64,000 nucleotides of DNA from Jaapia argillacea MUCL 33604 (taxonomy: Eukaryota > Basidiomycota > Agaricomycetes > Jaapiales > Jaapiaceae): positions 609,580 through 673,579 of the forward strand of contig KL197718.1 of NCBI GenBank assembly GCA_000697665.1, in the 5' to 3' direction. A model generated the notes under the pieces. That model saw only the letters and a program-made list of their open reading frames with translations. It was not told the origin of the DNA and searched no databases. How positions within the stretch are numbered: the first letter of the stretch is position 1; the number at the start of each line of letters is the position of its first letter. Below are positions 12,301 to 23,213 of this stretch, in pieces. Both the position numbers and the translations under genes were made by a program.

Positions 12301-13760
12301 GACACCTCTGCGACGTTAGGGACCAGAGCTTAATAGAAGCTACAGTGAATGAATCAGTGATCGCTTCGGAGTGGAAGAGAATGGCATACCATCTGCTGAC
12401 CCTGTGAGGAGCTGTACTACCATCAATACGGTTTAGAAGAAAGGTGAATAGAGGCCAACGAACATATCTCGAATCATCAGATATTTGAATGGCGCGGATG
12501 TTGTCCGTGTGTCCGACCAACTTGGCGATTCTCTTGCCCGACCTTGGATCCCACATTCGAACCACTCGTTCGGGAGATCCGGATGCAATGGCGTGACCAA
12601 AAGGATCCGCTGCAAGCGCGTAAACGGATGATTTAGGACCAGAAGCGTCTGGGGGGTGTAGCGTTACGACAGGCTCAGGTTTTGGAGGGACGGCAGTTCG
12701 GGTCAGATCCCATATCTTGATTGTGCGGTCAAAGGAACCTGATGCAACCCAATTCTGTTCACGACTTTGGACTGATGGGTGAGGCGAAAGGGACCAGAAT
12801 TTAGCAGACGCACCAGTGTGCCAGGCACCGGACGTAGTCTAGGTGGCCGCCGATAATCGAAGGTTCTGAAACGTGTGCAGAATGGGGATTCCATGATTTG
12901 ACCGTTCCATCCGAAGAGGCAGAAAGGACTGGAAAGAAGGGGAGCCTGCAGCTTCAGCGATCGATAGCATGGTATTTGAGGATATCGAACCTGTTTGATT
13001 GTAATTGCAGAGTAGGATATCATTGACCCAATCGGTATGAGCCTGAGCGCATTGACGAAATTGTGTGGGCTGACTCAAAATGGAGAGAAGTGAGTGGAAG
13101 CTCGGAGGAACGAGTTGTAGCAAGGGGCCAAGCCAAGGTAGTGACAATGATAAAAATCGTTGGACCAACCTTCCCGGGTTCAAAGAGGGCCGAGTCTATC
13201 TCCCACTGTTCTTCGTACCACATTTCTTCGTCATATCGGCTGCGTCTCCGACCCCTGTTTCTATTCCAACCACCTGCTTCCTTGACGTCCCCCAGTATAT
13301 CCCCATCACTAGTACTTCTGCCCACACCATCTTCTGTTTCATCTTCCTCCTCAATGAAGTCATCCGCCCAACCTGTCATTATCTCCCACCTCCCTGCTCT
13401 CCGTCCGGCAGGCTGACTCTCATATTTCGATTTCGTCCTCTTCTTCGTATGCACACCTAGTTCCCAATTGATAATCAACCCATCCCTACCACCAGTGTAC
13501 AGTATTCCTTCGGGCGCAGGTTTCCCAACCAACTGCGTAGAAGTGTCGAGTGCGAGGGAAGCTACACCCAGTCGGTGTCTCGGATGTGGGATAGGTTTCC
13601 GTGAAGGAGAGACCTCTTGAACAGTGATCGGCGATGATTTCAGCAGTGGACCTATAGATCCCTGCCTTGAGGCACCATGAACAGGTAATTGTAACCGAGG
13701 GACAGGTCCGTGTGGCGAGGGTATAACGTAGGAGACTCGACGCCGGGATGAAGGCGCCAT
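9391..13760 (-). CDS. WD40-repeat protein, WDR48/UAF1 family
   Basis: Ten exons on the minus strand (13170-13760, 12991-13069, 12814-12928, 12464-12764, 12390-12411, 10999-12339, 10244-10941, 9833-10182, 9718-9775, 9391-9663) keep frame throughout and encode about 1275 residues. WDR48-type proteins bind and activate ubiquitin-specific proteases. N-terminal WD repeats are clear: [79 protein letters not shown] and [14 protein letters not shown]. The C-terminal part has the family block [39 protein letters not shown] and the ubiquitin-like end ([18 protein letters not shown]). A long Ser/Pro-rich insert separates WD and C-terminal parts and explains the size above the ~680-residue animal protein. 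One exon is only 22 nt. Confidence 0.92.
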
Positions 13761-14087
13761 GGGGGTTCAGGTCGAAGTGTCAAGATATTACAGTGTTTTA
13801 CATAAAACATATAACAGTCTCGAGGGAAGTGTTGTTGTCGTCGTTGACGAGAAGGACGACGAGAGATACGCTGTGCAGTGTGCAGCGTGGAAGCAGCTGA
13901 AGCACACGCGTTACGTTCTGTGGGTCGCGGACCGTGTGCCTGGCATCAACTTCCGGAAGGCCCGACGTCCCGGTCATTGAGGTTTCCTGGCTTCGACGAA
14001 GACTTCGAGGCCAATTCACGAAGGAGGAACATAATATGCATTATCAGCGAATACACTAGTAGGCTGCCTCAAAAGAATAGGATAGAG
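13761..14087. other. Intergenic between WDR48 start and amylase 1 stop
   Basis: Nothing recognisable beyond short shadow frames. It should contain the WDR48 promoter (transcribed leftwards) and the amylase 3' untranslated region. Confidence 0.5.
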
Positions 14088-17000
14088 CTAGCGCCATGAA
14101 TCGGCCAGAGAATAGTAATTCCCAGACGATGGGGTGATGGCATTTCTATTAGGATCAGACTCCCATACAACCTGTGAATGGTTACAAGTAAGCTCTCGCA
14201 CGTCAGATCACGACAAAAATCGTTGCTCACAGCGCCATTTGATTCAATACGAACATACTTGTACTGGAAGGGGGTTTCTGATGGCAAGTTCAAGGTGACT
14301 TGCCATTTAGGATGTGTAGCGGAAGACAGGGGAATCTTGGGAGAGGTCGGTGTGTGAGAAAGCTCTAGACTAGACAGCAGGACAATCACTCACCGCGTGA
14401 TAGGGATCCCACGACACGAGCTCAGACAGATTGCCCGTGAGGAAGATGTTCTGTGCGAACGGTTATCATCTCGAGCTGAAGGACCGAATGGAATACGGAC
14501 CTCTCCAAACGTTGTAGTGGCCACCTCGCTGAACGTCACAGATATAACGCCAATAGCAGTACCTTTCGCTCCGATATGGAGTGCTACGGCATCCCTTGGA
14601 GCAACTGTCGCCGTGAAAATTCCATCGGAAGCAACCACAAACCTGTTCGCCCATTCGTCAGGAAGCGCTGGGAAATACAAGCCTCATGAGTCACATACGA
14701 TGGTCCTGTGCATGTGTTCCCTGACAATACCCCGTGGATGATATCACAATAACTACCAGCAGGCAGCGAGGTTTGGAATTGGAAACTCCAGGGAGTGTCT
14801 GCATTGTTGATGGCCACGAAGCCAGCGGAACCTGAGACAGGGCCAAAATCAGTCAAAACCAAACATTCAAGATGGTGAGAAGCTCCTACCACGACCGAAA
14901 GCGATCTGCTGTGCGCCAACAGCAACCCAATTTGTTAACGGCGCCGAGCTTACATTGTTCCTGAAGCCAACCATTCCGGAGAAGGCGATCCATCGATGCT
15001 GGCAAAGCCTATTCACAGTTTGCCAGGTTAAAAGATTCCCTCGTCAACGAACTATTAGATCTTACCATCCATTCGCCCCACCAGTGCCGGAGCACGTTCC
15101 AGAACCTATGACACGAGGTTATATCATCGAAGCCAGAATGGGGAGAAATGTCGACAAACCGCCGTTCGGAGATCCCTGGTCAGTGTTATCGTCAGGGAAT
15201 TCGAAGCTGGAAAGGATGGTAGGGGTGCCATATGGATGAGCCCTAAGTGCTGTGATGTCAACCTTGGCTTCGGTGGAGGTGACAGAACGTGGCGCACAGT
15301 GAAAAAATCGTGGCTAGGACATATGTATTTGATGAGGATTTGTAGGTCAAGGCGGCTCCATTCTGAGGGAAGATTAATGACTAGTCAGCATAATCCTGGC
15401 AAGGGATTGCCTCACCCTTTCGGTGTCATGGTTGGTGACGAATACATTGGCGACTGAGCCATCAACCAAGCCTGGGATGATGGACGTCAGCCTTAAGAAA
15501 TCCGGTCGACAGAAGCAATGTGAGATCTACCTTGGCTGTTGAGGAATTCGAGATTGGAGATTCCAGAATAAGAAAATGCTTGTTGAAGGGCGGAAGTATA
15601 ACGGAATCTGAACAAGCAAACTGTTTGAGTAGATTCGAAAGGATTCTGCGCTCGCAATCCTCACTCCTGTACATCACCGATTCCAACATATTCAGAGGGC
15701 TGGATGGCTCTCCTGCGCCGTATATTACCTAGCGATAAGAATGGTCATGTTCGAGGGCCCAGCACAAATATCAGGAGAAACTTACTTCTTGAGTGATATA
15801 GGGAGTCCCGTGAAGTCGGGTCGTCATATTCGCAACATCTGCTGCTGCCATATCTGTGGAAAGATCTTCAAGATGGATGCTCCGAGTCGATACGAGATGT
15901 CATACGTTTGGCAGCATCCAGGCGCAAGCCGTCAACTCCAACACCCAGCAGATCGTTGGCATAGGCTGCCAGTCTTGCGCGAACATATTCAGTCTCAGTA
16001 GCCAGACTGACGGGAAATCAATACAGAAACCACCACGCGAAGACCAAACGCACTCCGCGAGACCGACCAACTGACAGGTTTGAACCTCAACCCGATTATC
16101 GTAATTTTCAATGTCGTCGCCCGGCTCAAGGCCACAGTGGTGAAAGTTCTGAATGAAAATATGCCGAATATGTCAGTCAGATCAGACGAGTAACAGAGCG
16201 AGGGAGAAGGAGAGTCGAACCGTGGTGTCGTATATTCCAGGGTAGTTATAGTGAGTAAAAGCTATGAAACCGAAATTGGGACGTGCACAGATGCCAAGGT
16301 GGAGGCATCAAATAACTTACTACTCCCCGCTACCCCAATCCCTAAGTAGTCATCAATAGGCATGTTAGTGAGAATGGAAACTTTGGAAATGGCGAATCCA
16401 TACCAGAGTTGGCCCCAGCCATATGATTCCATATTGTATCTGCGAACTTTAATCTCGGATGAGAAATACTCACGACAACACTTACCAGCGATAACACGGA
16501 CGCCAGCCTGATGGCAAGTGTTGATCATATTTTGAAATTGGGCACGATTTCCACGCTTTGATGTCAAAATGTACGAGACTGGCTGGTAGTCCGTCCACCA
16601 TTGAGTGCCTACAAATCTCTTCAGATTCAATGATCGAGGAATAAGTAACGAAGACGGTGGACCTGTAACATGTTCTTGCGCAGGGCTCGCTATTAGTATG
16701 GGTAGTGAGGTTAGATGCTATGACATTCGCGTAGAAAAGCGAGCAAATACCTTGAACAAAGCCATATCCTGCCAGAAACCCGGATCAGCATCTGGTCCGT
16801 CGATGAAACAAATTCACAACGTGATATACGTACCTGCCGGCCCGAGACTGCTTGTACATTCTGTACCAATGCTGTCCCTAAGGAAACGATGTGGAGTCAG
16901 CCTGAGATCATCCCACAACTCAGAGAATGATATTCGTACCATGACCATTCAAACATCTGAGCGATCACAGCTTTGCGAACTAATTGGAACACGGCGTCGA

Positions 17001-17120
17001 CTTCAAAGATGTGCATGACTCACTTTTACTTCCCGTCGGAACGCGACTCTCCATTGCCGTGCGACCCCAAGTCAGAGTCACAAGCCCCAGAGCACTCAAG
17101 GCAAAGAAAAGGTTCATCAT
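14088..17120 (-). CDS. Secreted alpha-amylase GH13 with CBM20, copy 1, one-base frameshift
   Basis: Start at 17120 (signal peptide, [15 protein letters not shown]). First exons: 17024-17120, 16940-16970, 16834-16877 and an 18-nt exon at 16751-16768. The GH13 barrel shows [42 protein letters not shown] (nucleophile Asp), PYITQE (acid/base Glu) and FVTNHDTER (third acid). The C-terminal CBM20 shows [32 protein letters not shown] and VWESDPNR. It would hydrolyse internal alpha-1,4 bonds in starch outside the cell. Relative to the neighbour at 17881 it lacks one base near 15705, just after the acid/base Glu (GGATGG against GGATTGG on +), which shifts the frame. All other exons are intact. It may be a very recent pseudogene or carry an assembly error. 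Confidence 0.88.
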
Positions 17121-17880
17121 CGAGTCAGTGTATTGGGAGTGGTAATGATTGTCCTATCTTGCTGGTTGGCCTTATATCAGTCCTCGAAGTTTGCAACTGT
17201 GTTCGTACGTATTGGCTAGCACAGGGAAAGAAGGTGGACCATAATTCTGTCGAGTTCGTCCTCGGCGACTCGGGCTAGTCGAACCTCCGGTCTTAGCATA
17301 ATCTTCTCCTTGCCAAGATCATTATCATTTCCTGATATGTGCGCCCTAGAAACAGTCATAAGTGGACGCCAGGGAGAGATGAACATTTGCGTGTCGATCG
17401 GGAGACCGCATCCAGCAATGCAGTACATGTAAGCCGGAGGAAGACAACAGCGCGACCATACAGAGGATAGCGCGGTTGCAGCGATGTTTCTAGAGAGCAC
17501 CATATTGATAGATACAGACTGAGCCACATATCTGACTTCTGAATGAAGCTGTGAAGCTTGCTGTCGGAAGCCGTGTTGGACGGAGCGAAGCAAGCTCCAC
17601 GTGGCACCATTGGATTAGACGTACAAGTCGAGAATACAGTTGCATAGCCCGCGGATTGCACAAAATAAGTCCCAAGAGCAAGCCGTATGCTATACGGTCG
17701 TTTGTTGTGGCGGAGACTTGAAGCAGAGTTAGGCACGCTAAACCCACTTTCTCAGGGCAAGACATATGCGACTGTGTCGAGGGTGTGCGACAAGATCAAA
17801 CAGGGCCCTGAGATCGTAACTTGGATTGGTGACACGAAAGGGAGCCATAGATTTCGAGATACGACTCTCAAGTATACACT
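17121..17880. other. Intergenic between the tandem amylases
   Basis: No gene is supported. Short frames on both strands (for example 17356-17736 -) lack motifs. It should carry the copy 1 promoter and the copy 2 3' untranslated region. Confidence 0.5.
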
Positions 17881-20850
17881 TCATCGCCACGAGTCGCTGG
17901 TTGAAAGAGATCCAGACGATGATGTGGTCGCACTTCTGTTCGGGTCAGACTCCCACACAACCTGACGGACATAACCAAGGGGAATTAGCACCGTGTAGAA
18001 GTAAGATGTGGTTGTTCGCTCACACTCCCATCCGACTCGATACGGATATATTTGTACTGGAAGGTTGTCCCGGGCGGCAAACTAACAGTAACCTGCCAGC
18101 TTGGATAGCTAGCAGACGACAAAGCGATCTACATGGTGTTAGTGACCCGCAAAATTTGGTTAAGTCAGTATCGTCACTCACCGCACTACTAGGACTCCAT
18201 GAGCCCAACTGTGGCAGGCTTCCAGTGACAAAAATGTTCTAGGATGAACAAGGTTAGTCGAGTTCTATCATTGACACTTCCGTGAAACTGACCTCTCCCC
18301 ACGTGGTCGTCGCCGTCTCAGTGAACGTCACTGGGATAGAACCGGCACCAGTACCTGTGGCCCCTGTGTGCAAAGCTAGAGCATTGCGTGCGCCAATCGT
18401 GGCAGTGAAAGTTCCGTCGGAAGCCACTATGAACCTAGCAAGACACAGACATCAGGAGGGCGAAAACACTTTTCGCAGCGACAACACCCACGCAGATCCT
18501 GTACAGGTGGTTCCTGAGGCGGCACCATCAATTACGTTGCAGTAGCTACCCGCTGGTAGCGGAGTGGAGAAAGTTGCTGTCCAAGCCGAATCTGCGTTGT
18601 TGATTGCCACGAAACCAAGGGAGCCTAGGCAAGTGGTCGTAAGCCAATGAGACCAGCCGTCCATAGTATGCGAGTCCTTACCCCGGCCAAATGCAATCTG
18701 CTGAGAGGTCGGGGCAACCCAATCCGTTAGAGATGCATCACCGACGTTGTTCCTGAATCCAACCATGCCGGAAAAGGCAATCCAGCGATGCTGACACAAC
18801 CTACTGGCGCATAAGAGCAGGGGCGTAGAGAGCTAAGAGATGACCCACCATCCATTTACCCCGCCAGTCCCGTAGCAAGTTCCGGCTCCTTCAAGTTTAA
18901 TCGTGAGTATCATCGTGCACATAGCACCAGGTTTTGAAGACTCACCGCCATTCGGGGCACCCTGGTCTGTATTGTCACTCTCGAAGGTATAACTTGATAA
19001 TATTGAAGGTGTCCCGTACGGATGAGCCCTGGGAAACTATCAACCTTGTGGCCTTCCACGGAGAAGGATAGTGAATACGTACAATGAGAAAACCGTAGCC
19101 AGCACGTAAGTGTTGGACGAAGAGTTGTAATTGAGAGAATTTCCGTTCTATGGAACAGAATCAGTATCGAACATAGCTTATAAAACACCAAATCCATACT
19201 CTTTCCGTATCGTGATTAGTAACGAAAACGTTTGCAACCGACGTATCTACCCAACCTAAAGGAACCCAGATTATATTCAATCTTCCACTTCCACCAATAC
19301 AGCGTGGAGCATATACTGACCTTGACTGTTCAGGTTCTCAAGGGTGGAAATACCTGTGCTGGTGAAGGCTTGTTGAAGAGCTGTTGTGTAACGGAATCTA
19401 TGCAAGACCATGTAGTGAAGCGGATGGCACCAGCGAAAAGGAACGCACTCCTGAACGTCACCGATCCCAACATATTCCGAGGGTTGGATTGGCTCTCCTG
19501 CTCCCCAGATAACCTTGCGAGCGCTTGGGTCAGTGCATCACCCATAGGGCGGGACGTAGAAACGAACTTCTTGCGTGATATAAGGGGCACCATCAAGCCG
19601 ACTTGTGATGTTTGCGACATCAGTTGCTGCCATATCTGCGACAGATATTCTATCAGCGAAACTATCAATGATGACAATAATAATGGAGAATTATACGTTT
19701 CGCAGCATCTAATCGCAAACCATCGACTCCAAGACTGATTAAATCGTTTGCGTACGCGGCCAATCTAACTCTGACATATTCAGTCTCCGTTGCCAAGCTG
19801 CATACAGTCAGTTGAAGTACTCCAATAACCAGATAAACATGACGTACTCGGCGAGACCGTCAAGCTGACAAGTTTGCACTTCAAGTCGATTGTCATAATT
19901 GACGATGTTATTATCCGGCTCAAGTCCACAGTAATGGAAATTCTGGATATTCGATAAGATGAATCTTCTGAGTCCTCAGACAGGTCGAAGAGGCGAACCG
20001 TTGAGTTATAGACACCTGGGTAGTCATACTGGGTGAAGCCTGAGTAACTGGTAAGATCAAAGTAATTGAAGAAAGTCGCAACATAGACGTACTACTCCCT
20101 GCCGTTCCGGTACCTGGAAAAAATGAGCGTTACATGAAATATGAAGAGGATAGACTTTACCCGAGGCGACGCCAGTCATGTGATTCCAAATGGTATCTTC
20201 GTGAAACGTGATTAGAAGGCATGGTTATCGTCACTTCTGGCGACGTACCTGCTATAACTCGGACGCCCGCAGCATGGCAAGTAGTGATCATATTCTGGTA
20301 CTGCGCCCGATCTCCACGCTTCGATGTGAGTATGTAGGACACGGGTTGATAGTCGGTCCACCATTGGGCGCCTATTGTCAGGATGCTATCACCGTCTGCG
20401 CGGAATGACTGGAATGCAGGCAAGTACCAGTGATGTGCTCTTGTGCAGGGCTCACTGAGATACATCAGAAGATGACCGAACAATTCGAACAATGTAATCA
20501 ACCTTGGACGAAGCCATATCCTAGACGCAGATTATCAGTCGAAAGAATACAACGTCACTCGATCAAGCCTACCTGCGGGCCCTAGGCTATTGGTACATTC
20601 TGCTGCAACGCTATCCCTGTTGGAAATGGTGTCAGGGGTGATAAATCCATGGTGCGCACGGTCATGATTCCCTTACCACGTCCATTCGAACATCTGCGCA
20701 ATAACCGCTGTGTAACGTTTAGTACTCCTCACTAAAGGGAATCGAGGTGACCAACTTACTTTTCGTCCCAGTAGGCACTCGACGGTCGAGCATACTAGTC
20801 GACGCCAACGCCGCCAGCCCCAAAGCATTCAACATCCAGATGAGCTTCAT
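17881..20850 (-). CDS. Secreted alpha-amylase GH13 with CBM20, copy 2
   Basis: Start at 20850 gives a signal peptide ([17 protein letters not shown]) and then RVPTGTK; exon 1 is 20760-20850 and the stop is the TGA at 17881-17883. Introns fall at the same places as in copy 1. Visible GH13 features are [41 protein letters not shown] (nucleophile), [13 protein letters not shown] (acid/base Glu, frame intact here) and the NHD box. The tail is a CBM20 starch-binding module ([38 protein letters not shown]). I found no disabling change. Extracellular starch hydrolysis is the expected role. Both genes face the same way, so they arose by head-to-tail tandem duplication; amino-acid divergence is moderate, so the duplication is not fresh. 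Confidence 0.93.
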
Positions 20851-22040
20851 AACGGACAGAGGATTAGGAGAGTGGGCACCCCGCAAATCCTTCGGCGACT
20901 CTCCCAGCGAGTCCGAGTCCTTATACGATTCCGAGGAGTGCACCATATGCACCGACTCTATATTTGGCGAGTGTCGGCGAGGAAGAGCCCGCAGAGGATC
21001 GAATGGACATGTCTATTCTCATGAGTTGGAAACGATCCACGGGAACAACATGGGAGGAAGCACGAGCATAACAACCTTGGCAGATGAAAACCCTCGAATA
21101 CCGGAAGCCGAGAAGGATTCACAAGTCGCGGTGCCAGTCGTAAGCATCTAGGATCAGTATGATGAGAAGTTGGATATGTAGAATAGCAGGTATGTCAAAG
21201 ATTCAGTCACGATGGTGAGGCGACTGTGGAGCAGGAGATCATGACGGTCAGGAAGAGATCACGATAATCTTCCGCCTATTTATCCAGAAATATCATCTAC
21301 CCTGCATTTCAGGCCAGTTTCAGGGATGGGAGCCCCGGAAGGCGAACCACATGAGGGTAAGTGGACGAAAGCGCAGGCGAGCCACGTGGGCCGCCTGCGG
21401 TTCAGAAATAGCTCTTGGTCAAAGAACTGAACGAAGCTGAACGAGTACTTCGTGCTCAACAGGCAAGCCAAAGATTGTAGGTGGGAGGCTAAAGCAAGCA
21501 GCATGTACATGGCGGATGGATGTGGCGTCAGCGAGTTGACAACCTGCAACAGAACCACGGTGGCACTACTTTTTCCCAAGAATGCATGAGGCGAACAAGC
21601 CCACCCAACCGCCACTTGATATCACATGCCACGGGATACTGGCAGAGGTGATTGGACTGGGGGGATTAAACTTGCGAGGAAGGGGGGTGGTTGCATTACA
21701 ATATCAACTCGAGATTAAACTAAGCACCTCCGTATCATACCTCTCGCACTCCTGCCAACAAGATACCTCACCAACCACAAAAAGCTCCTTCTGCGTCTGG
21801 TCTCCCCACCGCCCAAACTAAGGGAGGCATGTCAAGTACAGCAGTCCGCGGAGGGTATGCTGCGGAGGATGCGGCATAGAAGCTCGCGCGATCGCGGTTC
21901 GTGGGAGGGGGATAGCGGCGTACATCCGAGCTGCTCTCATGGGTCGATGTCGAGCGAGGATGTGCGGCAGCCCAGGGTGTAACGACGTCCATTCGGAGTG
22001 CAATAATGTTTCGGCGGTCGCAGGGGAAACGTTTTAACCA
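20851..22040. other. Intergenic, amylase 2 upstream region
   Basis: No gene is supported. Frames at 20747-21151 (+) and 21280-21615 (-) show no domain. The part adjoining 20851 should be the copy 2 promoter, and the sequence near 22040 the 3' region of the next - strand gene. A minus-strand ATAAATA-like stretch near 21278-21284 is too far from the ATG to be called a TATA box with confidence. Confidence 0.45.
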
Positions 22041-23213
22041 TCATTTCCCTTTCGCCAGCCAAGGTGGTGGCTTCCTCGGATCCGACAAGCGCCCCAGCGC
22101 CGCCAGCGACTCGGGAGGGTCATCCAAATTGCACGTCCATGGGACCAAATCGCCTTTTAATGTCCGCGTCATTAAGAACTGCCCTTCTACCGGCTCAGGG
22201 ATGTATCCATCGTACGGTCGGTCTGGCTTGGTGAGCTGAACGGGAGTGACAACTTTGTGAATTCGGATGCCGAGGATACGTGCGGAAGGTTTTGCAGGAT
22301 CGACAATTGGTTCGAAAAAGCAGATGGCTGAGCCTAGAGAAAGACATGTCGTTAGAACATCGTTTGGCCCGATGATGCACATTTACGGACCTTGGTAGGG
22401 CATCCCATACATACCCATCCGCTTATCCACAACCAACTCTGTCAACCGCAGAAAACTAATGTGTCTATCACCCGCAATCACCCACAAATCCCGACTCCAC
22501 GACCCAAAATCCAACTCGAACGCCTGGAATAGCGAGTGAAGAATAGGAGCCATGGGGGTTTTCTCCGGGTTCGGAACGTTCGACCCATGAGCCCTCGGCA
22601 AATTTCTCAACGCATGAAACCCATGCCAGTAGATGAGCTGTTTAAAAATCAGATACTGTGGCATGATTCGGATGAAGTAGAGCGGGATGCTCCAAGTCAA
22701 TCCATTAGGCAGTTTGAGGTCCTTCCCGGATTCGAAACTCTTCGGGTTTCGGCTTCCAGTAACTCGAAACCTGACGCCAGAAGCAAAGAGAGGCGTGGTG
22801 GCGCGAACGTTTGGCAGGTAGTAGAAGAAGCCCTTTGTATCAGGCGGGAACGGGATATATTTGAGGGAAGTGGGTGTGAGGATGCGGTGATAATGTATAA
22901 GGCCTGATTTGCTGGCACGATGCTTCACTTTGACTGAGGAACGGTTCGAGAGGTCGTGAAAATCGTTCCTGGTGAGTCGCAGGGGATCAAGATGCCAGAG
23001 GTCTTGTGGGGAACGGGCCTTGAGGGATATTGATCGAATAAAGTTCCTAGTGTAATTCTGCTGGAGATTAGAAGTGCATATGAGCTCTGACGAGCAATTC
23101 GAACATACCCAACGAGAAAACGCCGAGCCGGAGCGCAATAGCAAGATGGGGTCTGAGGCGAGCGGGGCAGACCCGAGCACGGCGCGACTAGCAGCATAAG
23201 CTCTCCATTGCAT
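22041..23213 (-). CDS. Unrecognised protein, possibly mitochondrial
   Basis: Two certain exons (22391-23213 and 22041-22333), joined by an intron with GTCCGT donor and CTCTAG acceptor, give 371 residues. A third intron of 48 nt is likely inside the first exon (about 23062-23109: GTATGT donor, CTAAT branch-like motif, CCAG acceptor). It is in frame and stop-free, so both 371- and 355-residue versions are possible. The open frame starts at a TTG at 23240; the ATG at 23213 is preferred. The N-terminus is basic and Ala/Ser-rich, compatible with a mitochondrial presequence. Features include FPPDTKGFFYYLP, LPNGLTWSIPLYFIR and a charged tail ending KPPPWLAKGK. I recognise no domain, and no function is assigned. 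Confidence 0.7.

Noticed and set aside
14088-20850. Calling the amylase pair a gene cluster with a regulator
   Set aside because: No transcription factor, transporter or maltase gene lies adjacent; the neighbours are housekeeping or unknown.
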